This document shows, one piece after another, positions 17,163 to 25,890 of a stretch of DNA of 64,000 nucleotides. Origin of the DNA: Pseudoxanthomonas suwonensis (GTDB lineage: Bacteria; Pseudomonadota; Gammaproteobacteria; Xanthomonadales; Xanthomonadaceae); contig NZ_CP011144.1 in assembly GCF_000972865.1 (NCBI RefSeq), forward strand, positions 1,798,001-1,862,000, written 5' to 3'. A program made the translations under genes and the position numbers. Each line of letters opens with the position of its first letter. Position 1 is the stretch's first letter. The notes below the pieces were generated by a model. The model was not told the origin of the DNA and did not search any database. It was given only the letters and a program-made list of their open reading frames with translations.

Positions 17163-18884
17163 ATGCGCATCATCGCCATCCTGCTGGCGCTGCTCGGCCT
17201 GGGCGCCGCCTCCGTGGCGCAGTCCAAGGACTTCCTGCGTGCCGAAGGCCGCCACATCGTCGACGAGGGCGGCCGGCCGGTGATCCTGCGCGGCATGGGC
17301 CTGGGCGGCTGGATGCTGCAGGAAGGCTACATGCTCGACCTCGAAGGCACCGGCACCCAGCGCAGCATCCATGCGCGCATCGTTGATCTCATCGGCGAGG
17401 AACAGGCCGAGACCTTCTACCAGGCCTGGCGCGACAACCACACCACCAAGGCCGACATCGACGCGCTGGCGCGCTGGGGCTTCAACTCGGTGCGCCTGCC
17501 GATGCACTACGCGCTGTACACCCTGCCGGTGGAACAGGAACCGGTGCCCGGAGAACAGACCTGGCTGGAGGAAGGCTTCCGCCGCACCGACGAGCTGCTG
17601 GCCTGGGCCAAGGCCAACGACCTGTACCTGGTCCTGGACCTGCACGCCGCGCCCGGCGGCCAGGGCAACGACATCAACATCGCCGACCGCGATCCTGACG
17701 CGCCGTCGCTGTGGGACGACCGCCGCCACCAGGACAAGATGGTCGCGCTGTGGCGCCGGCTCGCCGAGCGCTATCGGGACGAGCCGTACGTCGCCGCCTA
17801 TGACATCATCAACGAGCCCAACTGGGGCTTCGCCTCGAGCGACGACAGGAATGGTTGCGAGGAGCAAGGCAACGCACCGCTGCGCGAACTGCTGGTGCGC
17901 ACCACTGCGGCGATCCGCGAAGTGGACCGGCGCCACATGATCGTCATCGCCGGCAATTGCTGGGGCAACAACTATCGGGGCGTGCTTGATGGCGGTCCCT
18001 GGGACGACAACCTGGTCATCAGCTTCCACAAGTACTGGAACCATACCGACCGCGACAGCATCGCCGGCATGCTGGAACTGCGCGAGAAGCATGGCATGCC
18101 ACTGTGGCTTGGCGAGACCGGCGAGAACTCCAACGACTGGTTCGCCCGCACAGTGGCCCTGGCCGAGGGCGAGGGCATCGGCTGGGCATGGTGGCCGCTG
18201 AAGAAGCTGCGCTACAACAACCCGCTGCAGATCGTGGCCAACGACGGCTACCGCCAGGTGCTGGCGTACTGGAACGGCAAGGGCCCGCAGCCCTCGCGCG
18301 AGGAGGCGGAGGCCGGGCTGATGCAACTGGCCCGCCACGACGTGCGCCACGAGAACAACCGCTTCCACCCGGACGTGGTCGATGCGCTGATCCGCGCGCC
18401 GCATTCAGACCGGTCGCTGCCGTTCCGCGAACACACCATCGGCGCCGACGGCGGCCGCATCGCCGCGGTCGACTTCGACATGGGCCGCGACGGCGTCGCC
18501 TACCGCGACCGCACTCCGGCCAACCACCACATCTCCGAAGGCGGCGAGCGGGTGGTCTGGAACCCGGCCATGGCCTACCGCAACGATGGCGTCGACCTGG
18601 CCCGCGGCGCCGATGGCCGCTTCCACGTGAGCGGCCTGGAGGCGGGCGAGTGGCTGAAGTACACCTTCGACGCGGCGCAGGCCGGCCGTTTCGACCTGCG
18701 CCTGCACACGCGCGGTCGCGGCCGTGTCTCGCTGCTGCTCAACGGCGAGCCGGTGCCGGCGCGCGCGACGACCAGGGCGGGCACCGTCTTCCCCGGCCTG
18801 GCGCTGCAACCGGGGCGCAACACACTGGTGGTCCACGCCGAGGCCGGGCCGTTCGACCTGGAAGCGCTGGAGTTCCACCGCTGA
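17163..18884 (+). CDS. Secreted GH5-family glycoside hydrolase with C-terminal carbohydrate-binding domain
   Basis: A 573-residue protein with a signal peptide (about 1-19, LGAASVAQS). The GH5 barrel (about 20-390) starts LRGMGLGGWMLQEGYML. The acid/base Glu is in YDIINEPNWG (about residue 218) and the nucleophile Glu in LWLGETGENSN (about 318). HAAPGGQGNDINIAD is the conserved His loop. A C-terminal beta-sandwich (about 430-573) with VSGLEAGEWLKYTFD resembles a CBM6-type module. Likely a beta-glucanase acting outside the cell; substrate specificity cannot be assigned. ATG 17163 is chosen because the signal peptide begins there. Confidence 0.88.
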   Translation: MRIIAILLALLGLGAASVAQSKDFLRAEGRHIVDEGGRPVILRGMGLGGWMLQEGYMLDLEGTGTQRSIHARIVDLIGEEQAETFYQAWRDNHTTKADIDALARWGFNSVRLPMHYALYTLPVEQEPVPGEQTWLEEGFRRTDELLAWAKANDLYLVLDLHAAPGGQGNDINIADRDPDAPSLWDDRRHQDKMVALWRRLAERYRDEPYVAAYDIINEPNWGFASSDDRNGCEEQGNAPLRELLVRTTAAIREVDRRHMIVIAGNCWGNNYRGVLDGGPWDDNLVISFHKYWNHTDRDSIAGMLELREKHGMPLWLGETGENSNDWFARTVALAEGEGIGWAWWPLKKLRYNNPLQIVANDGYRQVLAYWNGKGPQPSREEAEAGLMQLARHDVRHENNRFHPDVVDALIRAPHSDRSLPFREHTIGADGGRIAAVDFDMGRDGVAYRDRTPANHHISEGGERVVWNPAMAYRNDGVDLARGADGRFHVSGLEAGEWLKYTFDAAQAGRFDLRLHTRGRGRVSLLLNGEPVPARATTRAGTVFPGLALQPGRNTLVVHAEAGPFDLEALEFHR

Positions 18885-18976
18885 CACCCGGGGCCGGTGC
18901 AGCAGAACGGGCAGCCGGTATTCCGGCTCCAATGCCCGCCAGATGCGTCATCGCATCAAGCGCCGTCGTCAGGCAC

Positions 18977-20119
18977 CTAATCGGGATCGGCCACCAGGTG
19001 GCGTGGAAGGTCGATCGTGAACACGCAACCGGAACCGGGGATGCTGCGGACGCTGAGCAGCCCGTGGTTGGCCTCGACGCTGCGGCGCGATATGGACAGT
19101 CCCAGACCCAGTCCGCTGCGGTCTTCGCCCTCCTGCACGAAGGGCAGGAACATCGTGTCGGCGGCACCGGCCGCGAGTCCGCCGCAGCGGTCCTCCACAT
19201 CGATCAGGATGCGGTCGGCCACGGCATAGGCGTTCAGTGCGATCTCGCTGCGCGGCCGCGAGAACTTGAACGCATTCTGCAGCAGGTTGCCGGTCGCCGA
19301 GAGCAGCAGGTCCCGGTCCACATCGATGGCCAGCAGCGGGTCGACTTCGGACACCTTGAGCACGCAGCCCTTGACGTCCGCTTCCAGGGTGGCGGAGAGC
19401 TTGATCTCGGCGATGAAGTCCGCGAGCGAGTACAGCCGGTTCTGCACCGGGATGCCCGCGGTCATGCGGACCTCGGCCAGCGAGCGGTCTATCAGGTTGC
19501 CCAGCCCGACCAGGGCGCGATCGAGCACACCGCCGGTGGCGCCGGACAGGCCGACCTTGCCCTGCTTGATGATGGAAAGGGCGAGCGTTGCGGTGCAGAG
19601 CTGGTTCCTCAGTTCGTGGGCGAAGAATCCCAGTCGTTCGTTCAGCTCCATGGCCTGCCGTTCGGCCAGTGCGACGTCGTGCTGGTAGCCGAACTCGGTG
19701 ACGGCATTGGCGATGGCATTGTCCAGGCACCGGTTGAGCGTCCTGAACTCGTCGATCCCGATGGTTTCCCCGCGCTCGAAGGCCAGGTCCGAGATCGCCT
19801 GGCACAGGTCGCCGTAGTCGTGGACCACCTCGTCGAGGGTGAAACCGTGCTGCAGCAGTTCCTTGCCGTGCAGCGCGGCCGACTCGCCGATCTCGGACAG
19901 TTCCGGCTTTCCTCCGCCGGTCGGGCCGGATACCTTGCGGCTGCGCATCGGTTCGGAGGTCTGCTCGACCTGCAGCGTCTTGATGAGCTGGTCGAGAAAG
20001 ACGCTCACGCCGAAATCCAGTTCGTCGCCCGGCGTGCCGGAAGCCGACCGCTGGGCCACCTTGCTGCGGCACCGGGCGATCAATTCGGCGCGGTTGTCGG
20101 TGAGGAACTGGTGCATCAT
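18977..20119 (-). CDS. Soluble sensor histidine kinase
   Basis: A 380-residue histidine kinase without membrane segments. The N-terminal 130 residues resemble the RsbRD-type sensory domain (FLTDNRAELIARCRSK start). The phospho-acceptor box is FFAHELRNQLCTATLAL (about 167-183). ATPase boxes are NLLQNAFKFSRP (N box), VEDRCGGLAAG (G1; D-x-x-x-G form) and RSGLGLGLSISRRSVEANHG (G2). The signal and partner regulator are not adjacent, so this is an orphan kinase within the window. The closely spaced repeated glycine motif confirms a HATPase_c fold. Confidence 0.85.
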   Translation of the reverse strand: MMHQFLTDNRAELIARCRSKVAQRSASGTPGDELDFGVSVFLDQLIKTLQVEQTSEPMRSRKVSGPTGGGKPELSEIGESAALHGKELLQHGFTLDEVVHDYGDLCQAISDLAFERGETIGIDEFRTLNRCLDNAIANAVTEFGYQHDVALAERQAMELNERLGFFAHELRNQLCTATLALSIIKQGKVGLSGATGGVLDRALVGLGNLIDRSLAEVRMTAGIPVQNRLYSLADFIAEIKLSATLEADVKGCVLKVSEVDPLLAIDVDRDLLLSATGNLLQNAFKFSRPRSEIALNAYAVADRILIDVEDRCGGLAAGAADTMFLPFVQEGEDRSGLGLGLSISRRSVEANHGLLSVRSIPGSGCVFTIDLPRHLVADPD

Positions 20120-20327
20120 CTCCCCACCATACGCGGCTTGTGTTCCCGCGCGCGGGCCTGGACCGGAAATGGCTACCGTCCGTCGGCCGGGCGCGCCGCC
20201 GCAGGCTGAACAGGTCAGATCCTGGTCGTGCGGTCTGGCATGCGCGGGGCATGCCGGCGCCGCTCCGGCACTGCGTCCGAAGACGCTCCCGTGGTGGCAA
20301 GGCCCTGCGTGGGGGGCCGGCGTATGC

Positions 20328-21431
20328 TCAGCCGCGGTGCGCGCGCGCCAGGTACTCGGCGCTCTGCATCTCGATCAGGCGCGAGGCGGTGCGTTCGAAC
20401 GCGCCGGCCAGGCGGCTGCCGCTGTACAGCGCCACCGGCGCGGCGGCCGCGGTGCAGACCAGGGTCACCTGGCGGTCGTAGAGCTCGTCGACCAGGTTGA
20501 CGAAGCGGCGCGCGGCGTCCTCGTTGGCGGCGTCAAACGCCGGGATGCCACCGAGCAGCACGATCTGGAACTCGCGCGCGATCTCGATGTAGTCGGTGGT
20601 CGAGCGCGGGCCCTCGCACAGCTCGGCGAAGTCGAACCAGGCCACGCCGTGGCCGCGGCCGCGCACCGCGATCCGCCGCCCCTCGATCTGGATGCTGCCG
20701 TTGCGCGCCGGCGCGCCGGCCGCCAGCGCCTGCCAGCGCTCGGCCAGCCAGGCGTCGCCGTGTCCGTCCAGCGGCTGCCGGTATACCGGTGAACGGGTCA
20801 GCGCGCGCAGGCGGTAGTCCTCGCGGCCGTCGGCAGCCAGCTCCACGCAGTGCTCGCGCAGCTGCGCGATCGCCGGCAGGAAGCGCTCGCGCTGCAGGCC
20901 GTCCTTGTACAGGTTCTGCGGCGCGGTGTTGGAGGTGGTCACCAGGGTCACGCCCTCGGCGAACAGCCGCTCCAGCAGGCGCCCGAGCAGCATCGCGTCA
21001 CCGATGTCGGTGACGAAGAACTCGTCCAGGACGAGCACGCGCAGCCCGTCGCGCCACTGCCGCGCGATCCTGGCCAGCGGATCGGCCTGGCCGGCGTGCT
21101 CGCGCAGCTGTTCGTGCACGCCGCGCATGAAGCGGTGGAAGTGGGTACGCCGCTTCTGCTCCAGCGGCAGGCCGTCGTAGAACAGGTCGACCAGGAACGT
21201 CTTGCCGCGGCCGACGCCACCCCACAGGTACAGGCCCTTTACCGGCGCCGGGCGCCCGCCCAGGCCCAGCTTCGCCCGCCATCCGGTGGGCGTGCTCGCC
21301 AGCAGTTCGCGCTGGATCCGGTCCAGCTCGCGCAGCGCCGGGTGCTGCGCCGGGTCGTCGCGCCAGCGCCCGGCCGCCGCGCCCTCGGCGTAGGCCTGCG
21401 AAGGCGTCCGCACCATCGCCGCATCGCTCAT
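20328..21431 (-). CDS. zapE: Cell division protein ZapE (AFG1-like ATPase)
   Basis: A 367-residue P-loop ATPase. Walker A is LWGGVGRGKTFLVDLFYD (about 65-82), Walker B VLVLDEFFVTDIGDAML, and the family block HFHRFMRGVHEQL lies between. Sensor and C-terminal blocks (TTSNTAPQNLYKDGLQRERF, FAELCEGPRSTTDY) match ZapE, which binds FtsZ and modulates Z-ring stability under stress. The start overlaps the stop of the hydrolase gene by 4 bp (ATGA), so the pair is translationally coupled. Confidence 0.93.
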   Translation of the reverse strand: MSDAAMVRTPSQAYAEGAAAGRWRDDPAQHPALRELDRIQRELLASTPTGWRAKLGLGGRPAPVKGLYLWGGVGRGKTFLVDLFYDGLPLEQKRRTHFHRFMRGVHEQLREHAGQADPLARIARQWRDGLRVLVLDEFFVTDIGDAMLLGRLLERLFAEGVTLVTTSNTAPQNLYKDGLQRERFLPAIAQLREHCVELAADGREDYRLRALTRSPVYRQPLDGHGDAWLAERWQALAAGAPARNGSIQIEGRRIAVRGRGHGVAWFDFAELCEGPRSTTDYIEIAREFQIVLLGGIPAFDAANEDAARRFVNLVDELYDRQVTLVCTAAAAPVALYSGSRLAGAFERTASRLIEMQSAEYLARAHRG

Positions 21432-22093
21432 GCCGGCGGCAGCCAGGCCTTGACCTCGTGCTGGATCGCGCCGCGCAGGTCGATCAGCTTGCGGTGGAAG
21501 AAGTGGCTGGTGTCGACCATGCGCACCAGCTGCGGCTTGCGCGGCAGCGAGTCGATCCAGTCGTAGACCGCCTGCGGATCGACGATCTCGTCGGCGTCGC
21601 CCTGCACCACCAGCCACGGCACCTCGGGTATCTCCAGCGGCCCGAAATCCCAGCCGCGGCCGCTGGCCGGTGGCGCGACCGATATCAGCGCGTCGGGCTG
21701 CAGTTCGGCCGCCGCCGACAGGCTGACATAGGCGCCGAAGCTGAAGCCGGCCAGCCACAGCGCATCGTCCGGGCGCGCGGCGCGGACCCAGCTCACCACC
21801 GTGCGCAGGTCCTCGCGCTCGCCATTGCCATGGTCGAACTCGCCGGCCGACTGGCCGGTGCCGCGGAAGTTGAAGCGGACGGTGGTCGCGCCGAGCTCGC
21901 GCAGCGCGCGCGCCACCATGGTCACGACCTTGTTGTGCATGGTGCCGCCTTCGGTCGGCAGCGGATGGCAGACCACCGCGACCAGCGGGCGCGCCTCGAC
22001 CGGCTCGGGATAGTCGACGGCGACCTCGAGGGCGCCGGCCGGGCCGTTGAGCAGCAGTGTTTCGGAGGCGACGGGGAAGACGGGCTGGACCAT
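21428..22093 (-). CDS. Alpha/beta-hydrolase of the dienelactone hydrolase-like group
   Basis: A 221-residue alpha/beta hydrolase. The nucleophile elbow is LAGFSFGAYVSL (GxSxG, Ser near residue 118). VVCHPLPTEGGTMHNKVV is the oxyanion block, RFNFRGTGQSAGEFDHG follows, QGDADEIVDPQAV carries the catalytic Asp and DTSHFFHRKL the catalytic His. The family is widespread upstream of zapE-like or transport genes and has no assigned substrate. The last four bases overlap the zapE ATG, so both are likely one transcript. Confidence 0.87.
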   Translation of the reverse strand: MVQPVFPVASETLLLNGPAGALEVAVDYPEPVEARPLVAVVCHPLPTEGGTMHNKVVTMVARALRELGATTVRFNFRGTGQSAGEFDHGNGEREDLRTVVSWVRAARPDDALWLAGFSFGAYVSLSAAAELQPDALISVAPPASGRGWDFGPLEIPEVPWLVVQGDADEIVDPQAVYDWIDSLPRKPQLVRMVDTSHFFHRKLIDLRGAIQHEVKAWLPPA

Positions 22094-22170
22094 GGCGGCA
22101 TGATACAGGTGGGGCGTTGGGGGGCTGGCCGGTGCGTGGTGTGGGACGCATCCGAAGGGCCACGCCGTTT

Positions 22171-22267
22171 TTCGAGGGCGGGGTTCGGCCGGCTACATGC
22201 CATCTCGGCGCAGGCGACTTCTTCGTGGTTCCGACGCCCCTGTCGCCGGCTGAACCCGGCTCCTACA
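22171..22267. repeat. Palindromic intergenic repeat, first of three in tandem (degenerate left arm)
   Basis: Right arm GGCTGAACCCGGCTCCTACA is intact, but the left arm (GGGTTCGGCCGGCTACATG) is decayed. Followed by two intact copies at exactly 120-bp spacing. The 447-bp gap 22094-22540 holds only these three elements. Confidence 0.8.
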
Positions 22268-22290
22268 GAAGAGCCGGGCGACGTGGCTGT

Positions 22291-22387
22291 TGTAGGAGCT
22301 GGCTTCAGCCGGCGACACGACGTGCCGGCACAGGCGACGCCCTCATGGTTCCGACGCCCCTGTCGCCGGCTGAACCCGGCTCCTACA
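22291..22387. repeat. Palindromic intergenic repeat, second of three in tandem
   Basis: TGTAGGAGCTGGCTTCAGCC to GGCTGAACCCGGCTCCTACA, centre CAGGCGACGCCCTCATGGTT. Separated from its neighbours by a near-identical spacer containing CGGGGCGACGTGGCTGT-like sequence, so the unit plus spacer was duplicated together. Confidence 0.92.
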
Positions 22388-22410
22388 GAAAAGCGGGGCG
22401 ACGTGGCTGT

Positions 22411-22507
22411 TGTAGGAGCTGGCTTCAGCCGGCGACACGACGTGCCGGCACAGGCGACGCCCTCATTCTCCCGACGCCCGTGTCGCCGGCTGAAGCCGGC
22501 TCCTACA
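22411..22507. repeat. Palindromic intergenic repeat, third of three in tandem
   Basis: Nearly identical to the second copy, 120 bp start to start. It ends 33 bp before the transporter ATG, so the hairpin lies in its 5' untranslated region if transcription begins upstream. Confidence 0.92.
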
Positions 22508-22540
22508 CAATGGCGGCCTTTTCCGCGGCGGCGATCCCGA

Positions 22541-23398
22541 ATGCACTTCATCCTGCTCAGCGTGGCCTGCAGCGTGCTGGTCTCGGTGCTGCTCAAGCTG
22601 GCACCGCGGCGCGGCTGGGACGTGGCGCAGATGGTGACCTGGAATTACCTGGCCGCGGCCCTGCTCTGCGCCTGGCTGCTGCAGCCGCCGGCGGCCGCGC
22701 TGAGCCAGCCCGGCGCGCCCTGGGCCGAGCTGCTGGCGCTGGCATTCGTGTTGCCGACGCTGTTCCTGGTGCTGGCCGCCGCCGTGCGCCACGCCGGCAT
22801 CGTCCGCACCGACATCGCCCAGCGGCTGTCGCTGCTGCTGTCGCTGGCGGCCGCGTTCCTGTTCTTCGGCGAGCGCGCCGGCACGATGAAGCTGGCCGGG
22901 CTGGCGCTGGGCCTGGTCGCCGTGGTCGGCATCCTCGCCCGCCCGGTGCAGGGCCAGGCTGACCGGCGCGGCTGGCTCCTGCTGCTGGCGGTGTGGGCCG
23001 GTTTCGCCCTGGTAGACGTGATGCTCAAGCGCCTGGCGCTGTCGGGAACGCCGGCCACGGCGGCGCTGCTGGTGGCGTTCGTGCTGGCCTTCGCCGGCAT
23101 GCTCGCCTGGCAGGGCTGGCGGCGGATCCGCCACGGCGTGCGTCCGGGCCTGCGCCACATCGGCGCCGGGCTGCTGCTGGGCGTGCTCAACTTCGGCAAC
23201 ATCGTGTTCTACGTGCGTGCGCACCAGGCGCTGCCGGACAGCCCGGCGGTGGTGTTCGCGACGATGAACATCGGCGTGGTGCTGCTGGGCACGGCGGTCG
23301 GGGTACTGGGCTTCGGTGAGCGGACCTCGCGGCTGAACCGGGTGGCGATCGTGCTGGCGGTGGTGGCGATCAGCCTGATTGCCCTCGCTCCGCGCTGA
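22541..23398 (+). CDS. EamA/DMT-superfamily transporter
   Basis: A 285-residue protein with about ten hydrophobic helices arranged as two EamA-like halves. The first half ends with LSLLLSLAAAFLFFGERAGTMKLAG and the second with TMNIGVVLLGTAVGVLGFGER, the repeated gly/glu signature of drug/metabolite transporters. It is probably a secondary carrier or exporter of a small metabolite. ATG 22541 is selected because translation of the long upstream open frame is only repeats and antisense hydrolase sequence. Confidence 0.87.
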   Translation: MHFILLSVACSVLVSVLLKLAPRRGWDVAQMVTWNYLAAALLCAWLLQPPAAALSQPGAPWAELLALAFVLPTLFLVLAAAVRHAGIVRTDIAQRLSLLLSLAAAFLFFGERAGTMKLAGLALGLVAVVGILARPVQGQADRRGWLLLLAVWAGFALVDVMLKRLALSGTPATAALLVAFVLAFAGMLAWQGWRRIRHGVRPGLRHIGAGLLLGVLNFGNIVFYVRAHQALPDSPAVVFATMNIGVVLLGTAVGVLGFGERTSRLNRVAIVLAVVAISLIALAPR

Positions 23399-23406
23399 CC
23401 CGTTTT

Positions 23407-23502
23407 TGTGCAGGAGCGGGCATGACCGCGACACGACGACCTCGGCACAGGCGACGACCTCGTGATGCCGACGCCCGTGTCGCGGTCATGCCCGCTCCTA
23501 CA
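23407..23502. repeat. Palindromic intergenic repeat (sequence-variant copy)
   Basis: Variant with arms TGTGCAGGAGCGGGCATGAC and GTCATGCCCGCTCCTACA. The arms changed together, so base-pairing is preserved. This compensatory change argues that the folded structure, not the primary sequence, is maintained or generated. Confidence 0.8.
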
Positions 23503-23563
23503 CACGCCGCAGGAGAAACGCGGCAGGCTGCCGTTCGGCCAGGCGGCACAATAGAATGAAGGC

Positions 23564-24397
23564 ATGAACACCCCGCACGACTCCAGCCTCGGCCGCGAGG
23601 TCGCCTACCCGACCCGCTACGACCCCTCGCTGCTGTTCCCGATCCCGCGCGCCGCCGGGCGCGCCGAGCTGGGGCTGGCCGCCGGCGCGACGCCGCCCTT
23701 CGTCGGCCACGACCGCTGGCACGCCTACGAGCTGTCCTGGCTGGACGCGCGCGGCAAGCCGCAGGTGTCGACCGCCACCCTGCAGGTGCCCTGCGACTCG
23801 CCGAACCTGGTCGAGTCCAAGTCGCTCAAGCTCTACCTCAACTCGCTCAATGCCGCGCGCTTCGACGACGCGCAGGCGCTGCACGCGGCGATCGCCGGCG
23901 ACCTGTCGCGCTGCACCGGTGCCGCGGTGACGGTCGCGGCCGGGCTGCCGCCAATGACTGGCAGCGGCGCCGACGCCGGCAACGACGGCGAGTCGCTCGA
24001 CGGCATCGAGGCCGACTTCGACGACTACGGTCCGCCCAACGCCGGCTACCTGCGCGCCGACGACGCGGTGCAGGTCGAAGAACACCTGTGCTCGGCCCTG
24101 CTCAAGTCCAACTGCCCGGTCACCGGCCAGCCGGACTGGGCCAGTCTGCACCTGCGATACCGCGGCCCGCGCATCGACCGCACCGGGCTGCTGCGCTACC
24201 TGGTGAGCTTCCGCGAGCACGCCGGCTTCCACGAGCAGTGCGTGGAGCGGATATTCATCGACCTGCTGCGCCAGTGCCGCCCGGCCGCGCTGTCGGTCGA
24301 AGCGCGCTACACCCGCCGCGGCGGACTGGACATCAATCCCTGGCGCGCCACCGCCGGCATGCCCGCACCTCCCGCATTGCGTGACCTGCGTCAATAA
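23564..24397 (+). CDS. queF: NADPH-dependent 7-cyano-7-deazaguanine reductase
   Basis: A 277-residue long-form (type II) QueF. The catalytic Cys lies in [20 protein letters not shown] (about residues 73-92), a signature shared with T-fold nitrile reductases. The C-terminal half contains [37 protein letters not shown] and [18 protein letters not shown]. It converts preQ0 to preQ1 in queuosine biosynthesis. The gene stands alone; a variant palindrome lies upstream. Confidence 0.95.
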   Translation: MNTPHDSSLGREVAYPTRYDPSLLFPIPRAAGRAELGLAAGATPPFVGHDRWHAYELSWLDARGKPQVSTATLQVPCDSPNLVESKSLKLYLNSLNAARFDDAQALHAAIAGDLSRCTGAAVTVAAGLPPMTGSGADAGNDGESLDGIEADFDDYGPPNAGYLRADDAVQVEEHLCSALLKSNCPVTGQPDWASLHLRYRGPRIDRTGLLRYLVSFREHAGFHEQCVERIFIDLLRQCRPAALSVEARYTRRGGLDINPWRATAGMPAPPALRDLRQ

Positions 24398-24510
24398 CAC
24401 CGCTCAGGACGCCACCCGGACCAATAAACACTTCACGAGCTCCAGATGCTTTATTAACAGGGGCTGTGAGACCGTGGCCGCGCATTCCGCATTCCCACAG
24501 GTCCATGCAC
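24398..24510 (+). promoter_or_regulatory. AT-enriched probable promoter region for the LysM gene
   Basis: The stretch around 24405-24470 (AATAACACC, CCAATAAACACTTCACG, TGCTTTATTAACAGG) is markedly more AT-rich than its surroundings. It is the only candidate promoter before the LysM gene. No exact -35/-10 pair with ideal spacing was identified. Confidence 0.35.
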
Positions 24511-24810
24511 ATGAGCAGCGGGAACAAGCCGGACTTCTCCAACGTGCAGGGCGGCGTCCGCAGCACCGAGGCCGAGCGCCCGGATTTCAGCAACGTGCAG
24601 GGTGGGGTCACCTCGACCGAGGAGATCGTCAATCCGCCGGAGCAGACCTACACCGTCGAGAAGGGCGATTCCCTGTCGAAGATCGCCAAGCAGTTCTACG
24701 GCAAGGCCAATGCCTGGCCGCAGATCTTCGAGGCCAACCGCGACCAGCTCGATGACCCGGACCGGATCAAGCCCGGCCAGGTGCTGAAGATCCCGCCCGC
24801 CAAGACGTGA
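24511..24810 (+). CDS. LysM-domain protein with duplicated N-terminal [10 protein letters not shown] motif
   Basis: A 99-residue protein without a clear signal peptide. Residues about 6-17 and 23-34 are direct repeats of [13 protein letters not shown]. A single LysM domain (about 47-96) has [20 protein letters not shown] and [15 protein letters not shown], close to the E. coli Kbp/YgaU type. LysM domains bind peptidoglycan or GlcNAc polymers. Without a leader it may be cytoplasmic like Kbp, or exported otherwise. ATG 24505 is an alternative start. Confidence 0.85.
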   Translation: MSSGNKPDFSNVQGGVRSTEAERPDFSNVQGGVTSTEEIVNPPEQTYTVEKGDSLSKIAKQFYGKANAWPQIFEANRDQLDDPDRIKPGQVLKIPPAKT

Positions 24811-24885
24811 GGCCACACCGGTCGCCGGACCGAAGCGCCGAACAGAAGAAGCGAACAGAAGAAGCGAACAGAGAAGGATGTCCCG

Positions 24886-25374
24886 ATGAGCCGCACCTGC
24901 CTGCTGTACCCGCTCTCCGCCGCACTGGCCACCGCGCTGGTGCTGGCCGCCTGCAAGAAACCCGAACCCATACCGCCACCGGCACCGCTCGCGACCGAGC
25001 CCGCCCCGGCTGCGACGACCCTGCCCTCGGCCACCCCGGCCAGCGTGACCGCACTGGAACTGGGCAACAGCGTCGGTGCCGACGAACGCGTCACCGCTCC
25101 GGCCACCACCTTCGCGCCCGGGGACACGATCTACGCCTCGGTCACCACCCGCACCGGCGATCCGACCGCCACCGTGCCGGGCCGGCTGTCCGCGAAATGG
25201 ACGTTCCAGGACGGCCAGACCGTGCACGAGGACGCCCGCGACCTGACCCTCACCGGCGACGGCACCACCACCTTCCAGATCAGCCGGCCCGGCGGATTCC
25301 CCGTCGGCCGCTACACGGTCGAAATCTCCCTCGACGGCGCAGTCGTGCAGTCGCGGGAGTTCGAGGTGAAGTAG
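24886..25374 (+). CDS. Putative lipoprotein
   Basis: A 162-residue protein with a lipoprotein signal peptide; lipobox LVLAAC puts the acylated Cys at residue 23. A Pro/Ala/Thr-rich linker (24-55) follows. The C-terminal 100 residues look like an immunoglobulin-like beta-sandwich (GDTIYASVTTRTGD, FPVGRYTVEISLDG, REFEVK). No named family was recognised. It starts 75 bp after the LysM gene and may share its transcript; an intrinsic terminator follows at 25422. Confidence 0.8.
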   Translation: MSRTCLLYPLSAALATALVLAACKKPEPIPPPAPLATEPAPAATTLPSATPASVTALELGNSVGADERVTAPATTFAPGDTIYASVTTRTGDPTATVPGRLSAKWTFQDGQTVHEDARDLTLTGDGTTTFQISRPGGFPVGRYTVEISLDGAVVQSREFEVK

Positions 25375-25421
25375 CAGCAAACTCTCTCTCCTGTCTCTCT
25401 CCCAGCAGGGTGAGCAAGCTT

Positions 25422-25451
25422 GGGCGCGGTGCGAACCGCGCCCGTTTTTTT
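25422..25451 (+). terminator. Intrinsic terminator after the lipoprotein gene
   Basis: Perfect 9-bp GC stem GGGCGCGGT-GCGA-ACCGCGCCC followed by G and seven Ts. This is the clearest rho-independent terminator in the window and ends the LysM-lipoprotein transcript, 47 bp after the stop codon. Confidence 0.9.
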
Positions 25452-25583
25452 GGGTTCTTCTCCCAAACAAGGGCGTCTACTTTGGTGTGGGCGTTGCTAC
25501 ACCTCTGGCGCAGAAAAGCGTTGACTTTGGTCGGGACCCTGCGGCGAAAGGGAGCGAGCAAGGCCTGTGGTGGCACTGCCTTC

Positions 25584-25680
25584 TGTAGGAGCCCAGCTTG
25601 CTGGCGACACGGGCGTCGGAACCATGAGGGCGTCGCCTGGGCCGAGGTCGTCGCGTCGCCGGCTGAACCCGGCTCCTACA
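25584..25680. repeat. Palindromic intergenic repeat (mixed-arm copy)
   Basis: Left arm TGTAGGAGCCCAGCTTGCTG differs from the right arm GGCTGAACCCGGCTCCTACA, so pairing near the base is interrupted. Probably a recombinant of two subtypes. Confidence 0.8.
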
Positions 25681-25712
25681 ACAGCCGCAGCGCGGCCGCT
25701 CTTCCGCTCTTC

Positions 25713-25809
25713 TGTAGGAGCCGACTTCAGTCGGCGACACGGGCGTCGGGATCACGAGGACGTCGCCTGTGCCGATGGCGCCGGGTCGCGGGCAAGCCCG
25801 GCTCCTACA
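25713..25809. repeat. Palindromic intergenic repeat (mixed-arm copy)
   Basis: Left arm TGTAGGAGCCGACTTCAGTC, right arm GCGGGCAAGCCCGGCTCCTACA. The two halves belong to different sequence subtypes, again suggesting recombination between copies. Confidence 0.8.
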
Positions 25810-25890
25810 GAACAGCGCAGCAGAAAAGTGCAGGCATGTTGCTTGGGGTACGCCGGAACGGAGCCACGAGCCCGACGTTCCCGAAGACGT

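Noticed and set aside
20328..22163. A single 611-codon fused ZapE/hydrolase protein
   Set aside because: The hydrolase reads in a different frame (21428-22093) and ends by overlapping the zapE ATG; the extended frame is not homologous to either.
22171..22507. CRISPR-like array
   Set aside because: Period is 120 bp with palindromic 97-bp units and near-identical spacers, and no cas gene is nearby; these are palindromic repeats.
25280..25576. Minus-strand 98-codon ORF over the lipoprotein 3' end
   Set aside because: Its middle reads through the intrinsic terminator and the short repeat segment; no family features and poor start.
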